Below, in pieces: positions 1 through 5,360 of a stretch of 8,457 bases of DNA (positions are counted from its first letter, which is position 1; the number at the start of each line of letters is the position of its first letter). This stretch comes from Collinsella sp. (lineage in GTDB: Bacteria > Actinomycetota > Coriobacteriia > Coriobacteriales > Coriobacteriaceae), in the NCBI GenBank assembly GCA_022728415.1, contig JAIJJM010000069.1, positions 1 through 8,457 of the forward strand, given 5' to 3'. The notes beneath the pieces are model-generated. The model was not told the origin of the DNA, searched no databases, and saw nothing but the letters and a program-made list of their open reading frames with translations. The position numbers were made by a program, and so were the translations under genes.

Positions 1-114
1 GCCACTGCCGTCGGCGGCACATGGACGTTTGCCACGATGACGGTTATCTGCCTGATTGGCTGGTGCTGTCTGGCCACCGCGTTCCGCATTCGCGCGGCAC
101 GTAAGCGTGCATAA
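1..114 (+). CDS. C-terminal end of a membrane protein (partial)
   Basis: The frame is open from the first base and ends at TAA 112-114, giving 37 residues of a protein that starts outside the window. About 18 hydrophobic residues (from TWTFATM through CCLATAF) form one membrane-spanning helix. They are followed by a short, strongly basic tail (RIRAARKRA), the usual pattern for a last helix with a cytoplasmic C-terminus. A transporter of the major facilitator type would fit such an ending, but so would many other membrane proteins, so no function is assigned. It converges on the fru operon and is probably terminated by the hairpin at 275-297. Confidence 0.7.
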   Translation, partial: ATAVGGTWTFATMTVICLIGWCCLATAFRIRAARKRA

Positions 115-177
115 ATCCGATCATCAATAGAGTCCCCCACACGCTAATGAAAGGAAGAAAAGGAGAAAGAAAGCTTT

Positions 178-234
178 GGCGGGCAGTGCCGGCTGCTGTG
201 ACCTTGCCATCACAGCAGCCGGGCTGATCCCGCC
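178..234 (-). terminator. Large hairpin, probable end of the fru operon transcript
   Basis: Positions 189-201 and 210-222 form a perfect 13-bp stem around an 8-nt loop. An outer 6-bp stem, GGCGGG 178-183 with CCCGCC 229-234, encloses it across an internal loop. Read on the minus strand, the stem is followed by a pyrimidine-rich stretch (complement of about 151-177) with several short T runs, though the first T run starts a few bases late. It lies 55 nt past the fruG stop, where the fru message should end. The interrupted T-tract makes this a reasonable but not textbook intrinsic terminator. Confidence 0.55.
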
Positions 235-274
235 TATTCAGTTATGGTGTGTGTCGTATTCGGTGCGGAGACCG

Positions 275-297
275 AGCGGGCAAGCCCGCTATTTTTT
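275..297 (+). terminator. Intrinsic terminator for the plus-strand gene
   Basis: The stem AGCGGG (275-280) / CCCGCT (285-290), with a 4-nt CAAG loop, is followed by A and then six Ts (292-297). This is a compact factor-independent terminator reading on the plus strand. Its 3' arm and T-tract overlap the stop codon and last codons of the opposing fruG. It sits about 160 nt past the stop of the plus-strand gene ending at 114. Confidence 0.7.
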
Positions 298-1311
298 ATC
301 TCCGCCGACCGCCATCACCGCGCGCTGAAGCACAACGAAGACGAGGATCATGAGACCGATAACGATGGTGGTCCATTCGGCCGGCACACCGAAGTCAGAG
401 GTGAGCGGATCGAGGATGGAGCGGACCAGAGAGCCGAGCACGGAGCCGAGCACGTAGCCGAAGCCACCGGTGATGATCGTACCGCCGATGACCACGGAGG
501 CAACGGCGTCGAGCTCCCAGCCAATACCCACAGTGTTCTTGGCAGAGCCGATGTTTGCGGTGTACACGATCGAGGCCAGGGCGGCGAGAGTCGCAGAGGT
601 CAAGTAGATGATGTACTGCGTGCGCTTGACCGGCAGACCCATAAGTTCCGCGGAGGAACGGGAGCCGCCGATGGCGTAGATGGTGCGTCCGGTGCGGGTA
701 TGGTGCAGGAAGACGTAGCCGAAGACCACAACCACCAGTGCGATGATCACGCCGACGTTGAAGGACAGATCGTTGGAGATCTTCGGATTGTCGATGATCT
801 TGATCTCGTTGGAGATGAACGAGAAGTCATTGCCCTGCGGGAAGGTCAGCGAGTCGGTGGAGATGATGGAGGCAAGACCACGGGCCAGGAACATCGTCGA
901 CAGGGTCGCGATGAACGGCTGCATGTTGAATTCCTCGATCAAGGTGCCGGCCAGCAGGCCGAACACAGCGCCGATGAGCAGCATGATGATCATGACCAGG
1001 AAGGCGGGCACGCCGGCGTTCGCCAGCTTCAGGCCGACGACTGCGGTGATGGCCACGATAGCACCGACAGACAAATCGATACCACCGGTCAGAATCGGCA
1101 GGGTCATGGCCACAGCCAGAATAATCAGGTAGGCGTGGTCAATGAACAGGGAGGAGATGAAGCCCAGTCGAATGTAGGTGCCGAACAACGCCTGACCCAT
1201 GATGATCATCAGGATGAAGATCACCACGGCCGCGAGGGTCGGGATCATCTGACGATCGAGCTTGAAGCCCTTCTTGGGAGCCTTCACTTTGTTTGCCGTA
1301 GCTGTTGTCAT
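289..1311 (-). CDS. fruG: Sugar ABC transporter permease FruG
   Basis: This 340-residue integral membrane protein is one of the two permeases of the fructose importer, of the BPD_transp_2 (ribose/galactofuranose, CUT2) family. After a basic N-terminus (residues 7-20) come multiple hydrophobic helices, beginning about 22-42 and 61-75. The family motif GIDLSVG is at 77-83. The cytoplasmic segment that should contact the ATPase is about 212-240 (YAIGGSRSSAELMGLPVKR). VVIGGTIITGG is at 273-283, and a basic tail ends the protein. Length is typical. It resembles FruF at the same positions, so FruF/FruG probably form a heterodimer, as YtfT/YjfF do in the E. coli galactofuranose system. The ATG overlaps the fruF stop (ATGA). 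There is only a weak GGTGG upstream, which suggests translational coupling. Fructose specificity is inferred from the operon's match to B. longum FruEKFG. Confidence 0.9.
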   Translation of the reverse strand: MTTATANKVKAPKKGFKLDRQMIPTLAAVVIFILMIIMGQALFGTYIRLGFISSLFIDHAYLIILAVAMTLPILTGGIDLSVGAIVAITAVVGLKLANAGVPAFLVMIIMLLIGAVFGLLAGTLIEEFNMQPFIATLSTMFLARGLASIISTDSLTFPQGNDFSFISNEIKIIDNPKISNDLSFNVGVIIALVVVVFGYVFLHHTRTGRTIYAIGGSRSSAELMGLPVKRTQYIIYLTSATLAALASIVYTANIGSAKNTVGIGWELDAVASVVIGGTIITGGFGYVLGSVLGSLVRSILDPLTSDFGVPAEWTTIVIGLMILVFVVLQRAVMAVGGDKK

Positions 1312-2378
1312 GCTGCCACCGCCTTAGCTTGAGCCTTGAGCGCGCGCTTGCGTTTCATATTCGCGCTCAGGTTGTGAATCTTCGGAGCCTGCATCACGCA
1401 GATCACAATCACAACGACGGCGAAGAAGGCCGGAGTTGCCTCGGCGTTGACGCCCAGGGTGATGATGGTCTTGCGGATCATGGCGATAATTACAGCACCG
1501 ACAGCAGAGCCGGCGAGGGAGAACTTACCACCCAGCAGTGAAGTACCGCCGATGACGACTGCCAGAATGGCGTACATTTCGAGGTCCTGACCGGTCTTAA
1601 CCACGTCGACACGCATCACGGATGCGGTGGCGAACAGACCAGCGATGGCCGCGAGGAAGCCGGAAATCGCGTAGACGAGGAAGAGGATCTTCTTCGGCTT
1701 GATACCGGTCATACGGGAGGCTTCCTGGTTGATGCCCACGGCCTCAATCATCATGCCCATAGCGGTCTTGCGGCACAGCAGGCCAACGAGAATCACAATG
1801 ATAACGGCGATGACGAAGTTGGCGGGAATGCCCAGAATGAAGCCGTTGGCGAACCACTTCAGCGGTTCGTTGCCAGCAACTGCGGAGGCGTCGGTGTTCT
1901 CACCGGAGGTGATGACCTTGGCCATACCACGGCCGGCGAGCATCATAATCAGGGTGGTGATGAACGGCTGTAGGCCCAGGAAGGAAACCAGAGCGCCGTT
2001 GACGCAGCCAATGGCCAGACCAACAGCCAAGGCGATGAGGATGGAGAGCCACACGTTCATGCCATTGGACAGGGTCTGCATGGCGGCGGCACCTGCCACT
2101 GCCATAACGGAACCGACCGAAAGGTCGATACCGGCGGTGGAGATAACCAAGGTCATACCGGTTGCAATCATCAGGTATCGGGCAGATTCCTGGAGCATGG
2201 TGATCAGCGGGCCGGCCAGACCACCGGTGTTGCTGTTCCAGCTCAGAGCCAGGAAGTCATGCTGGAAGATGGTGCAGATGATGACCAGAAGAATGAATGC
2301 GACGATCGACCAGGTCAGGTTGCTGCTCAGCAGCTTCTTGACAAAGTTGTTGCCCTCGGCTTTTGCCTTTTCAGCCAT
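1308..2378 (-). CDS. fruF: Sugar ABC transporter permease FruF
   Basis: This 356-residue membrane permease belongs to the CUT2 / BPD_transp_2 family and is the first of the operon's paralogous pair. Helices begin at about 23-38 and 68-81. GIDLSVG is at 83-89. The probable coupling segment is about 212-230 (EAVGINQEASRMTGIKPKK), AVVIGGTSLLGG is at 273-284, and the final helix is about 317-330. A lysine/arginine-rich cytoplasmic tail (341-352) is longer than that of FruG. The ATG follows the fruK stop by one base. GGAGG, inside the end of fruK and 6 nt before the ATG, is a good ribosome binding site and supports this start. It should pair with FruG and be driven by FruK to import the sugar delivered by FruE. 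Confidence 0.9.
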   Translation of the reverse strand: MAEKAKAEGNNFVKKLLSSNLTWSIVAFILLVIICTIFQHDFLALSWNSNTGGLAGPLITMLQESARYLMIATGMTLVISTAGIDLSVGSVMAVAGAAAMQTLSNGMNVWLSILIALAVGLAIGCVNGALVSFLGLQPFITTLIMMLAGRGMAKVITSGENTDASAVAGNEPLKWFANGFILGIPANFVIAVIIVILVGLLCRKTAMGMMIEAVGINQEASRMTGIKPKKILFLVYAISGFLAAIAGLFATASVMRVDVVKTGQDLEMYAILAVVIGGTSLLGGKFSLAGSAVGAVIIAMIRKTIITLGVNAEATPAFFAVVVIVICVMQAPKIHNLSANMKRKRALKAQAKAVAA

Positions 2379-2379
2379 C

Positions 2380-3921
2380 TCATGCCTCCTTTCCGGTGTT
2401 TACGTTGGTGTTAGCGATGGTTTCGACGATGGTCGCCTGAGAGACGGTGTCGTCGTTTTCGATTTCTGCGATCTTGTGGCGGTCCTTGAGAACCTCGATG
2501 TCGTCGGACAGACGCACGACCTCTTCAAGCTCGGAGGAGATGAAGACAACGCCCATGCCCTGAGAAGCCAGGTCAAGCACGACCTGCTGAATTTCAGCCT
2601 TGGCACCGATATCGATACCACGGGTCGGCTCGTCCAGAATCAGCAGCTCGGGGTGCGTGGCCAGCCAACGGCCAATGAGCACCTTCTGCTGGTTGCCGCC
2701 GGAGAGATTCTTGACCGGGCGATCCGGGTCGGCGGGACGAACGTTGAGTTCCTTCATGTACTTGTCAACGATGGCGTCCGCTTCCTTCTTGGGAATCGGC
2801 TTGAACATACCGCGCGTTGCCTGCAGGGCGATAAGGATGTTCTGGCGGACGGTCAGGTCGCCGATGATGCCCTCATCACGACGGTTTTCGGTGGAGTACG
2901 CGATTTTGTTCTTCAAAGCCGTGTACGGATCGGAGATGTTGACCTTCTTGCCGTTGAGCGTGTAGGTACCCGAATCCGGCTTGTCGGCACCATACAGGAG
3001 TCGACCAAGCTCGGTACGACCGGAGCCCAGCAGGCCAGCGAAGCCAACGACCTCCCCCTTGTAGATGTCAACATCAACCGGGTTGATGGTGCCCTTCTTG
3101 CCGAGGCCCTTGACATCGACGATCGGCTTCTCGCCAGGGGTGATTTCACGGCGAGCCTTCTTGGCACCAATCTGGGACAGCTCGGCGGCGGACTTACCAA
3201 TCATCATGCCGATGAGTTCGTCGCGCGGGGTGTCCTTGGTCATGACCTCCTTGATGAACTGGCCGTTACGCAGAATGGTCAGACGATCGGTAATCTCATA
3301 AATCTGATCGAGGAAGTGGGAGACGAAGAGGATGGCCACGCCCGAGTCACGCACCTTGCGCATGATCGCGAACAGGTCCCTGACCTCGTTGGCATCCAGC
3401 GAAGAGGTCGGCTCATCGAGAATCAGCACCTTGGCGTTGATAACCATAGCGCGGGCGATGGCGACCAGCTGCTGCATAGCGATGGAGATGGAGCTCAGCG
3501 GAGTGTGCGGGTCAATGGATTCGAGGCCCATCTGTGCCAAATACTTCTTGGCGGCCTCGTGGGTCTTCTTCCAGTCGATGCCGAAGGGGCCGCGCTTTTC
3601 GTGGCCCAGCATCACGTTCTCACCGACGGAAAGGTTGGTGCACAGGTTCACTTCCTGATACACGGTGGCGATACCGGCGTTTTGTGCGTCGAGGGTGCCG
3701 TTGAACTGCTGAGGCTTGCCGTCCACCATAATGGAGCCGGCGTTGATCTTGTACACACCGGTCAGAGCCTTAATCATGGTGGACTTGCCTGCACCGTTCT
3801 CACCCATCAGGGCGTGAACTTCACCCGGGTAGAGAGTCAAATCAACACCATCCAAGGCCTTGACGCCCGGGAATTCAATCGTAATGCCTTTCATTACGAC
3901 GATGGGGTTTTTATCTGTCAT
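2380..3921 (-). CDS. fruK: Sugar ABC transporter ATPase FruK, two fused nucleotide-binding domains
   Basis: This 513-residue cytoplasmic ATPase powers the fructose importer. Domain 1 has Walker A GENGAGKST at 40-48, the Q-loop glutamine at 89, Walker B VLILDEP at 165-171 with catalytic Glu170, and the H-loop histidine at 202. Its signature is degenerate (LSSISIAMQQ, 142-151). Domain 2 has a non-canonical Walker A (GLLGSGRTE, about 296-304, Arg302 where Lys is expected), a canonical signature LSGGNQQ (406-412), and Walker B LLILDEPT (426-433). SSELEEV replaces the H-loop histidine. This asymmetry is normal for RbsA/MglA/YtfR-type ATPases: one complete and one degenerate ATP site. The length is typical. 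The ATG is preceded only by a modest AAGG about 8 nt upstream. It is separated from fruE by 140 nt with a strong hairpin, and is 1 nt from fruF. Confidence 0.93.
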   Translation of the reverse strand: MTDKNPIVVMKGITIEFPGVKALDGVDLTLYPGEVHALMGENGAGKSTMIKALTGVYKINAGSIMVDGKPQQFNGTLDAQNAGIATVYQEVNLCTNLSVGENVMLGHEKRGPFGIDWKKTHEAAKKYLAQMGLESIDPHTPLSSISIAMQQLVAIARAMVINAKVLILDEPTSSLDANEVRDLFAIMRKVRDSGVAILFVSHFLDQIYEITDRLTILRNGQFIKEVMTKDTPRDELIGMMIGKSAAELSQIGAKKARREITPGEKPIVDVKGLGKKGTINPVDVDIYKGEVVGFAGLLGSGRTELGRLLYGADKPDSGTYTLNGKKVNISDPYTALKNKIAYSTENRRDEGIIGDLTVRQNILIALQATRGMFKPIPKKEADAIVDKYMKELNVRPADPDRPVKNLSGGNQQKVLIGRWLATHPELLILDEPTRGIDIGAKAEIQQVVLDLASQGMGVVFISSELEEVVRLSDDIEVLKDRHKIAEIENDDTVSQATIVETIANTNVNTGKEA

Positions 3922-3932
3922 GTCTTTGCCTT

Positions 3933-3957
3933 AAACGAGAATGAGATGTTATCGTTT
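3933..3957 (-). other. Small inverted repeat just upstream of fruK
   Basis: AAACGA (3933-3938) and TCGTTT (3952-3957) are perfect 6-bp arms around 13 nt. In the message the stem would end a few bases before the AAGG that serves as the fruK ribosome binding site. It could lightly affect fruK translation or be a chance match; nothing further supports a function. Confidence 0.25.
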
Positions 3958-3980
3958 TGTGATATTTGAGCCACACATGA

Positions 3981-4018
3981 GTGATGGTGTGGAAGGAACA
4001 TCCTTCTCACACCATCAC
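3981..4018 (-). other. Intercistronic hairpin between fruE and fruK
   Basis: The arms 3981-3997 and 4001-4018 pair over 17 bp with a 3-nt loop and a single bulged base at 4007. This makes a very stable stem 44 nt past the fruE stop. On the minus strand no T-tract follows it, so it is unlikely to be a simple intrinsic terminator. In operons that begin with a binding-protein gene, such structures commonly protect the 3' end of the first cistron. That raises binding-protein message relative to ATPase and permease messages. That role is inferred here from position and shape. Confidence 0.75.
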
Positions 4019-4061
4019 ACCAATTATTTGGTCCAGTTATCAATGAGTCGCAGCAGACTTA

Positions 4062-5045
4062 TCAGTAGGCGCGGGTGTTGTTGTCCAGGGCTTCCTTGGC
4101 GGAGGCGGCGTCGAAGGTCTTGGACTCGATCTCGATGTCCTTCTCAACGGTCTTGCCATCCAGATAGTCCTTGACGGCCTGAGCGGTTTCCTTACCGAAG
4201 ATCGGGTTGTACTCGATCACGTAGGAGAGGTCGCCATCAACAAGAGCCTGCAGAGCGTTCTTGGTACCGTCGATGGTGATGATCTTGACCTTGCCCTTGA
4301 GGCCGGCGGCGTCAACAGCCTGAGCGGCACCGAGGCCCATCTCGTCGTTCTGAGCGAAGATGAACTGCGGGTTGTCGGACTTGTACTTGTCGAGCAGACC
4401 AGCGGTCACGGTCTTGGCCTCATCAGTGGACCAGTTAGCGGACTGGGACTCAAGAACCTTGACGTTGGAGGCAACCTTGTTGTCCCAACCAGTGCCACGA
4501 TCCTTCACCACGGACAGGCCGGCAGGGCCTTCGAGGATGAAGCCGTTGGCGCCATCCGGGAAGTTCTTGTTCACGAACTCGGCAGCCTGCTCGCCGCACC
4601 AGACGTTGGACGGTCCGATGTGAGCAACGATGGCCTTCTTGGCCTCGGCGTCCTTGACGTCCACGTTACGGTCAACGGTGAAGACCGGAATCTCAGCCTC
4701 AGCGGCCTTCTTCAGGGAGTCATCCCAACCGGAATCCTCGGTGGAGGACAGGATGATGGCGTCGACTTCGTCGTTAACGAACTTGTTGAACGCCTGAATC
4801 TGCTTCTGCTGATCGTTGTTCTGGGTCGGAGAGTAGGTCAGGTCAAAGCCGGCATCCTCGAATGCCTGCTGAATGTCCTTCTCGTTGGCGGTACGGAAGC
4901 CGCCCTCAGGGCCCACAGCAACGAAGCCAACCGTCTTCTTGCCGGAGTCCGAGCTGCCACCTGCGTTGCTGGAACCGCATGCGGCAACGCTGACAAGCGC
5001 AGCAGCAGAAGCAACGAGGGCAATGGCCTTCTTCCAATTCTTCAT
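4062..5045 (-). CDS. fruE: Fructose-binding lipoprotein FruE
   Basis: This 327-residue extracytoplasmic solute-binding lipoprotein is the receptor of the importer. The N-terminus (MKNWKKAIALV...VAAC) is a lipoprotein signal peptide with lipobox VAAC at 20-23, so Cys23 should be acylated. A Ser/Gly-rich linker (24-36) precedes a Peripla_BP_4 (ribose/YtfQ-like) fold. Likely ligand-contacting family positions are Arg51 (GGFRTAN), Asp125-Arg126 (TVDRN), Asn233-Asp234 (AQNDE) and Asp259 (TIDGT). The start at 5045 is chosen because GAGGAGGAG (5051-5059) is ideally placed and the signal peptide begins exactly there. The frame stays open 25 codons further upstream, but that would bury the signal sequence behind a hydrophilic extension. 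Fructose binding follows from recognition as the B. longum FruE; the relationship to E. coli YtfQ leaves room for related sugars. Confidence 0.92.
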   Translation of the reverse strand: MKNWKKAIALVASAAALVSVAACGSSNAGGSSDSGKKTVGFVAVGPEGGFRTANEKDIQQAFEDAGFDLTYSPTQNNDQQKQIQAFNKFVNDEVDAIILSSTEDSGWDDSLKKAAEAEIPVFTVDRNVDVKDAEAKKAIVAHIGPSNVWCGEQAAEFVNKNFPDGANGFILEGPAGLSVVKDRGTGWDNKVASNVKVLESQSANWSTDEAKTVTAGLLDKYKSDNPQFIFAQNDEMGLGAAQAVDAAGLKGKVKIITIDGTKNALQALVDGDLSYVIEYNPIFGKETAQAVKDYLDGKTVEKDIEIESKTFDAASAKEALDNNTRAY

Positions 5046-5050
5046 AAATA

Positions 5051-5059
5051 CTCCTCCTC
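5051..5059 (-). promoter_or_regulatory. Strong fruE ribosome binding site
   Basis: GAGGAGGAG on the minus strand contains a full AGGAGG 7 nt before the ATG at 5045-5043. It decides the fruE start and is clearly stronger than the sites before fruK and fruG. This fits high output of the binding protein. Confidence 0.9.
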
Positions 5060-5127
5060 GAGCAGTGTTTATTTTTTGGATGATCTTCCATCCTGTTTGG
5101 TGACTGTTCGTCATCGACAATCTCTAG

Positions 5128-5140
5128 TGTGACGCTCACA
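5128..5140 (-). promoter_or_regulatory. Lac-operator-like inverted repeat in the fruE leader
   Basis: The minus strand reads TGTGAGCGTCACA: perfect TGTGA/TCACA arms around three bases. This is one base short of the symmetric lac-type operator TGTGAGCGCTCACA. LacI-family repressors are the main sugar regulators in bifidobacteria, so it may be an operator. It lies about 35-50 nt after the predicted transcription start, where a bound repressor could block elongation. A 13-bp match could also be chance. Confidence 0.35.
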
Positions 5141-5153
5141 GGCCAAATGTTCA

Positions 5154-5165
5154 ATCGCATGCGAT
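5154..5165. promoter_or_regulatory. Perfect 12-bp palindrome ATCGCATGCGAT
   Basis: This self-complementary 12-mer lies just downstream of the predicted fruE start site. Its end overlaps the last CTGTTAT heptamer by two bases. On the minus strand it is flanked by TGTT on one side and TGAACA on the other, so the dyad can be extended imperfectly. It is a plausible operator for a dimeric regulator; no specific protein can be named. Confidence 0.4.
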
Positions 5166-5203
5166 AACAGTTTGATAACAGGTTTATAACAGTTTGATAA
5201 CAG
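5164..5203 (-). repeat. Four CTGTTAT direct repeats at 11-bp spacing
   Basis: Reading toward fruE, CTGTTAT occurs at 5203-5197, 5192-5186, 5181-5175 and 5170-5164: four identical heptamers with exactly 11 bp between starts. The spacers are CAAA, AAAC and CAAA. Tandem heptamers one helical turn apart are the usual binding geometry of OmpR/PhoB-family response regulators, and CTGTTATCAAACTGTTAT resembles a Pho box. The array covers the spacer and -10 of the predicted fruE promoter, so a bound protein would be expected to repress. Regulator identity is unknown. Confidence 0.8.
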
Positions 5204-5211
5204 TAGTTCAA
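5183..5211 (-). promoter_or_regulatory. Predicted fruE operon promoter
   Basis: On the minus strand, TTGAAC (5211-5206) and TATAAA (5188-5183) are separated by 17 bp. The -10 box carries an extended TGT immediately upstream (5191-5189). This is a good housekeeping-type promoter. Transcription would start near 5176, leaving about 130 nt before the fruE ATG. The -35 overlaps the end of the lpqB terminator T-tract, and the spacer and -10 overlap the first two CTGTTAT heptamers. Confidence 0.65.
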
Positions 5212-5235
5212 AAAACGGCTTCACAGCGCCGTTTT
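5210..5235 (-). terminator. Intrinsic terminator after mtrB-lpqB
   Basis: AAAACGGC (5212-5219) and GCCGTTTT (5228-5235) form a perfect 8-bp stem with an 8-nt loop. On the minus strand the stem runs into six Ts (complement of 5215-5210). The A/T flanks on both sides would also allow some termination on the plus strand. It lies about 125 nt past the lpqB stop and directly against the fruE promoter, insulating fru from upstream readthrough. Confidence 0.85.
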
Positions 5236-5270
5236 GCCTTGTTATTAAGCCATAATAAGAGGTGGTTGCA

Positions 5271-5311
5271 CGGCGGCAATGCCGCTCGTCAGCCGAGCGA
5301 CAAAGCCGCCG
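5271..5311. other. Two-tier GC-rich hairpin downstream of lpqB
   Basis: CGGCGGC (5271-5277) pairs with GCCGCCG (5305-5311). Inside that, CGCTCG (5283-5288) pairs with CGAGCG (5294-5299) around a 5-nt loop, the two stems being separated by symmetric 5-nt internal loops. No T-tract follows on either strand. It is in the 3' untranslated part of the mtrB-lpqB message and may stabilise its end. I cannot tell whether it is a dispersed repeat. Confidence 0.5.
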
Positions 5312-5360
5312 CATCACAACACAAGAAAAGTTATTATGAACACCGTTTTTCTTATACCAT

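Larger units (their letters stand above)
5046..5360 (-). promoter_or_regulatory. lpqB-fruE control region (315 nt, no gene)
   Basis: No credible protein gene lies here. Reading toward fruE it contains a two-tier GC-rich hairpin (5271-5311), the lpqB terminator (5210-5235), the fruE promoter (5183-5211), four 11-bp-spaced heptamers (5164-5203), a 12-bp palindrome (5154-5165), a lac-operator-like repeat (5128-5140), and the fruE ribosome binding site. The remaining leader is AT-richer than the genes. It includes a small GGATG/CATCC stem (about 5079-5094). If the predicted promoter is right, fruE carries a leader of about 130 nt. Confidence 0.7.

Noticed and set aside
244..1332. A 362-codon open frame on the plus strand, antisense to fruG
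   Set aside because: The product is extremely rich in His, Asp, Gly and Gln, typical of the reverse complement of a membrane-protein gene. It begins upstream of the fruG stop with no Shine-Dalgarno sequence.
2380..3921. Degenerate ATP-binding motifs in FruK as a sign of a defective or diverged gene
   Set aside because: An incomplete signature in domain 1 and an altered Walker A in domain 2 are normal for this class of fused sugar-importer ATPase.
1699..3969. A 756-codon open frame on the plus strand, antisense to fruK and fruF
   Set aside because: It lies opposite two genes with intact family motifs. Its translation has no recognisable domains and a biased composition, as expected from the mirror frame of GC-rich codons. 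No ribosome binding site supports it.
3922..4061. A separate promoter for fruK in the fruE-fruK gap
   Set aside because: AT-rich stretches resemble a -10 (AATAAT near the hairpin), but no acceptable -35 stands 16-18 bp upstream on the minus strand.
5046..5120. N-terminal extension of fruE by 25 codons
   Set aside because: The frame is open, but the extension would precede a perfect lipoprotein signal peptide. The strong AGGAGG site belongs to the ATG at 5045.
5164..5203. The heptamer array as DnaA boxes of a replication origin
   Set aside because: TTATCAAAC matches the DnaA box TTATCCACA poorly. The exact 11-bp spacing is unusual for origins, and no dnaA/dnaN/rnpA neighbours are present.
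4906..5211. A minus-strand 101-codon frame spanning the heptamer repeats and the start of fruE
   Set aside because: It runs out of frame into fruE, would start at a TTG that coincides with the promoter -35, and its N-terminus is just the translated repeats.
5321..5353. AAGAAAA/TTTTCTT inverted repeat just after the lpqB stop as a terminator
   Set aside because: The stem is only A/T pairs with a long loop of about 17 nt, so it should be unstable. The hairpin at 5210-5235 is a far better terminator.
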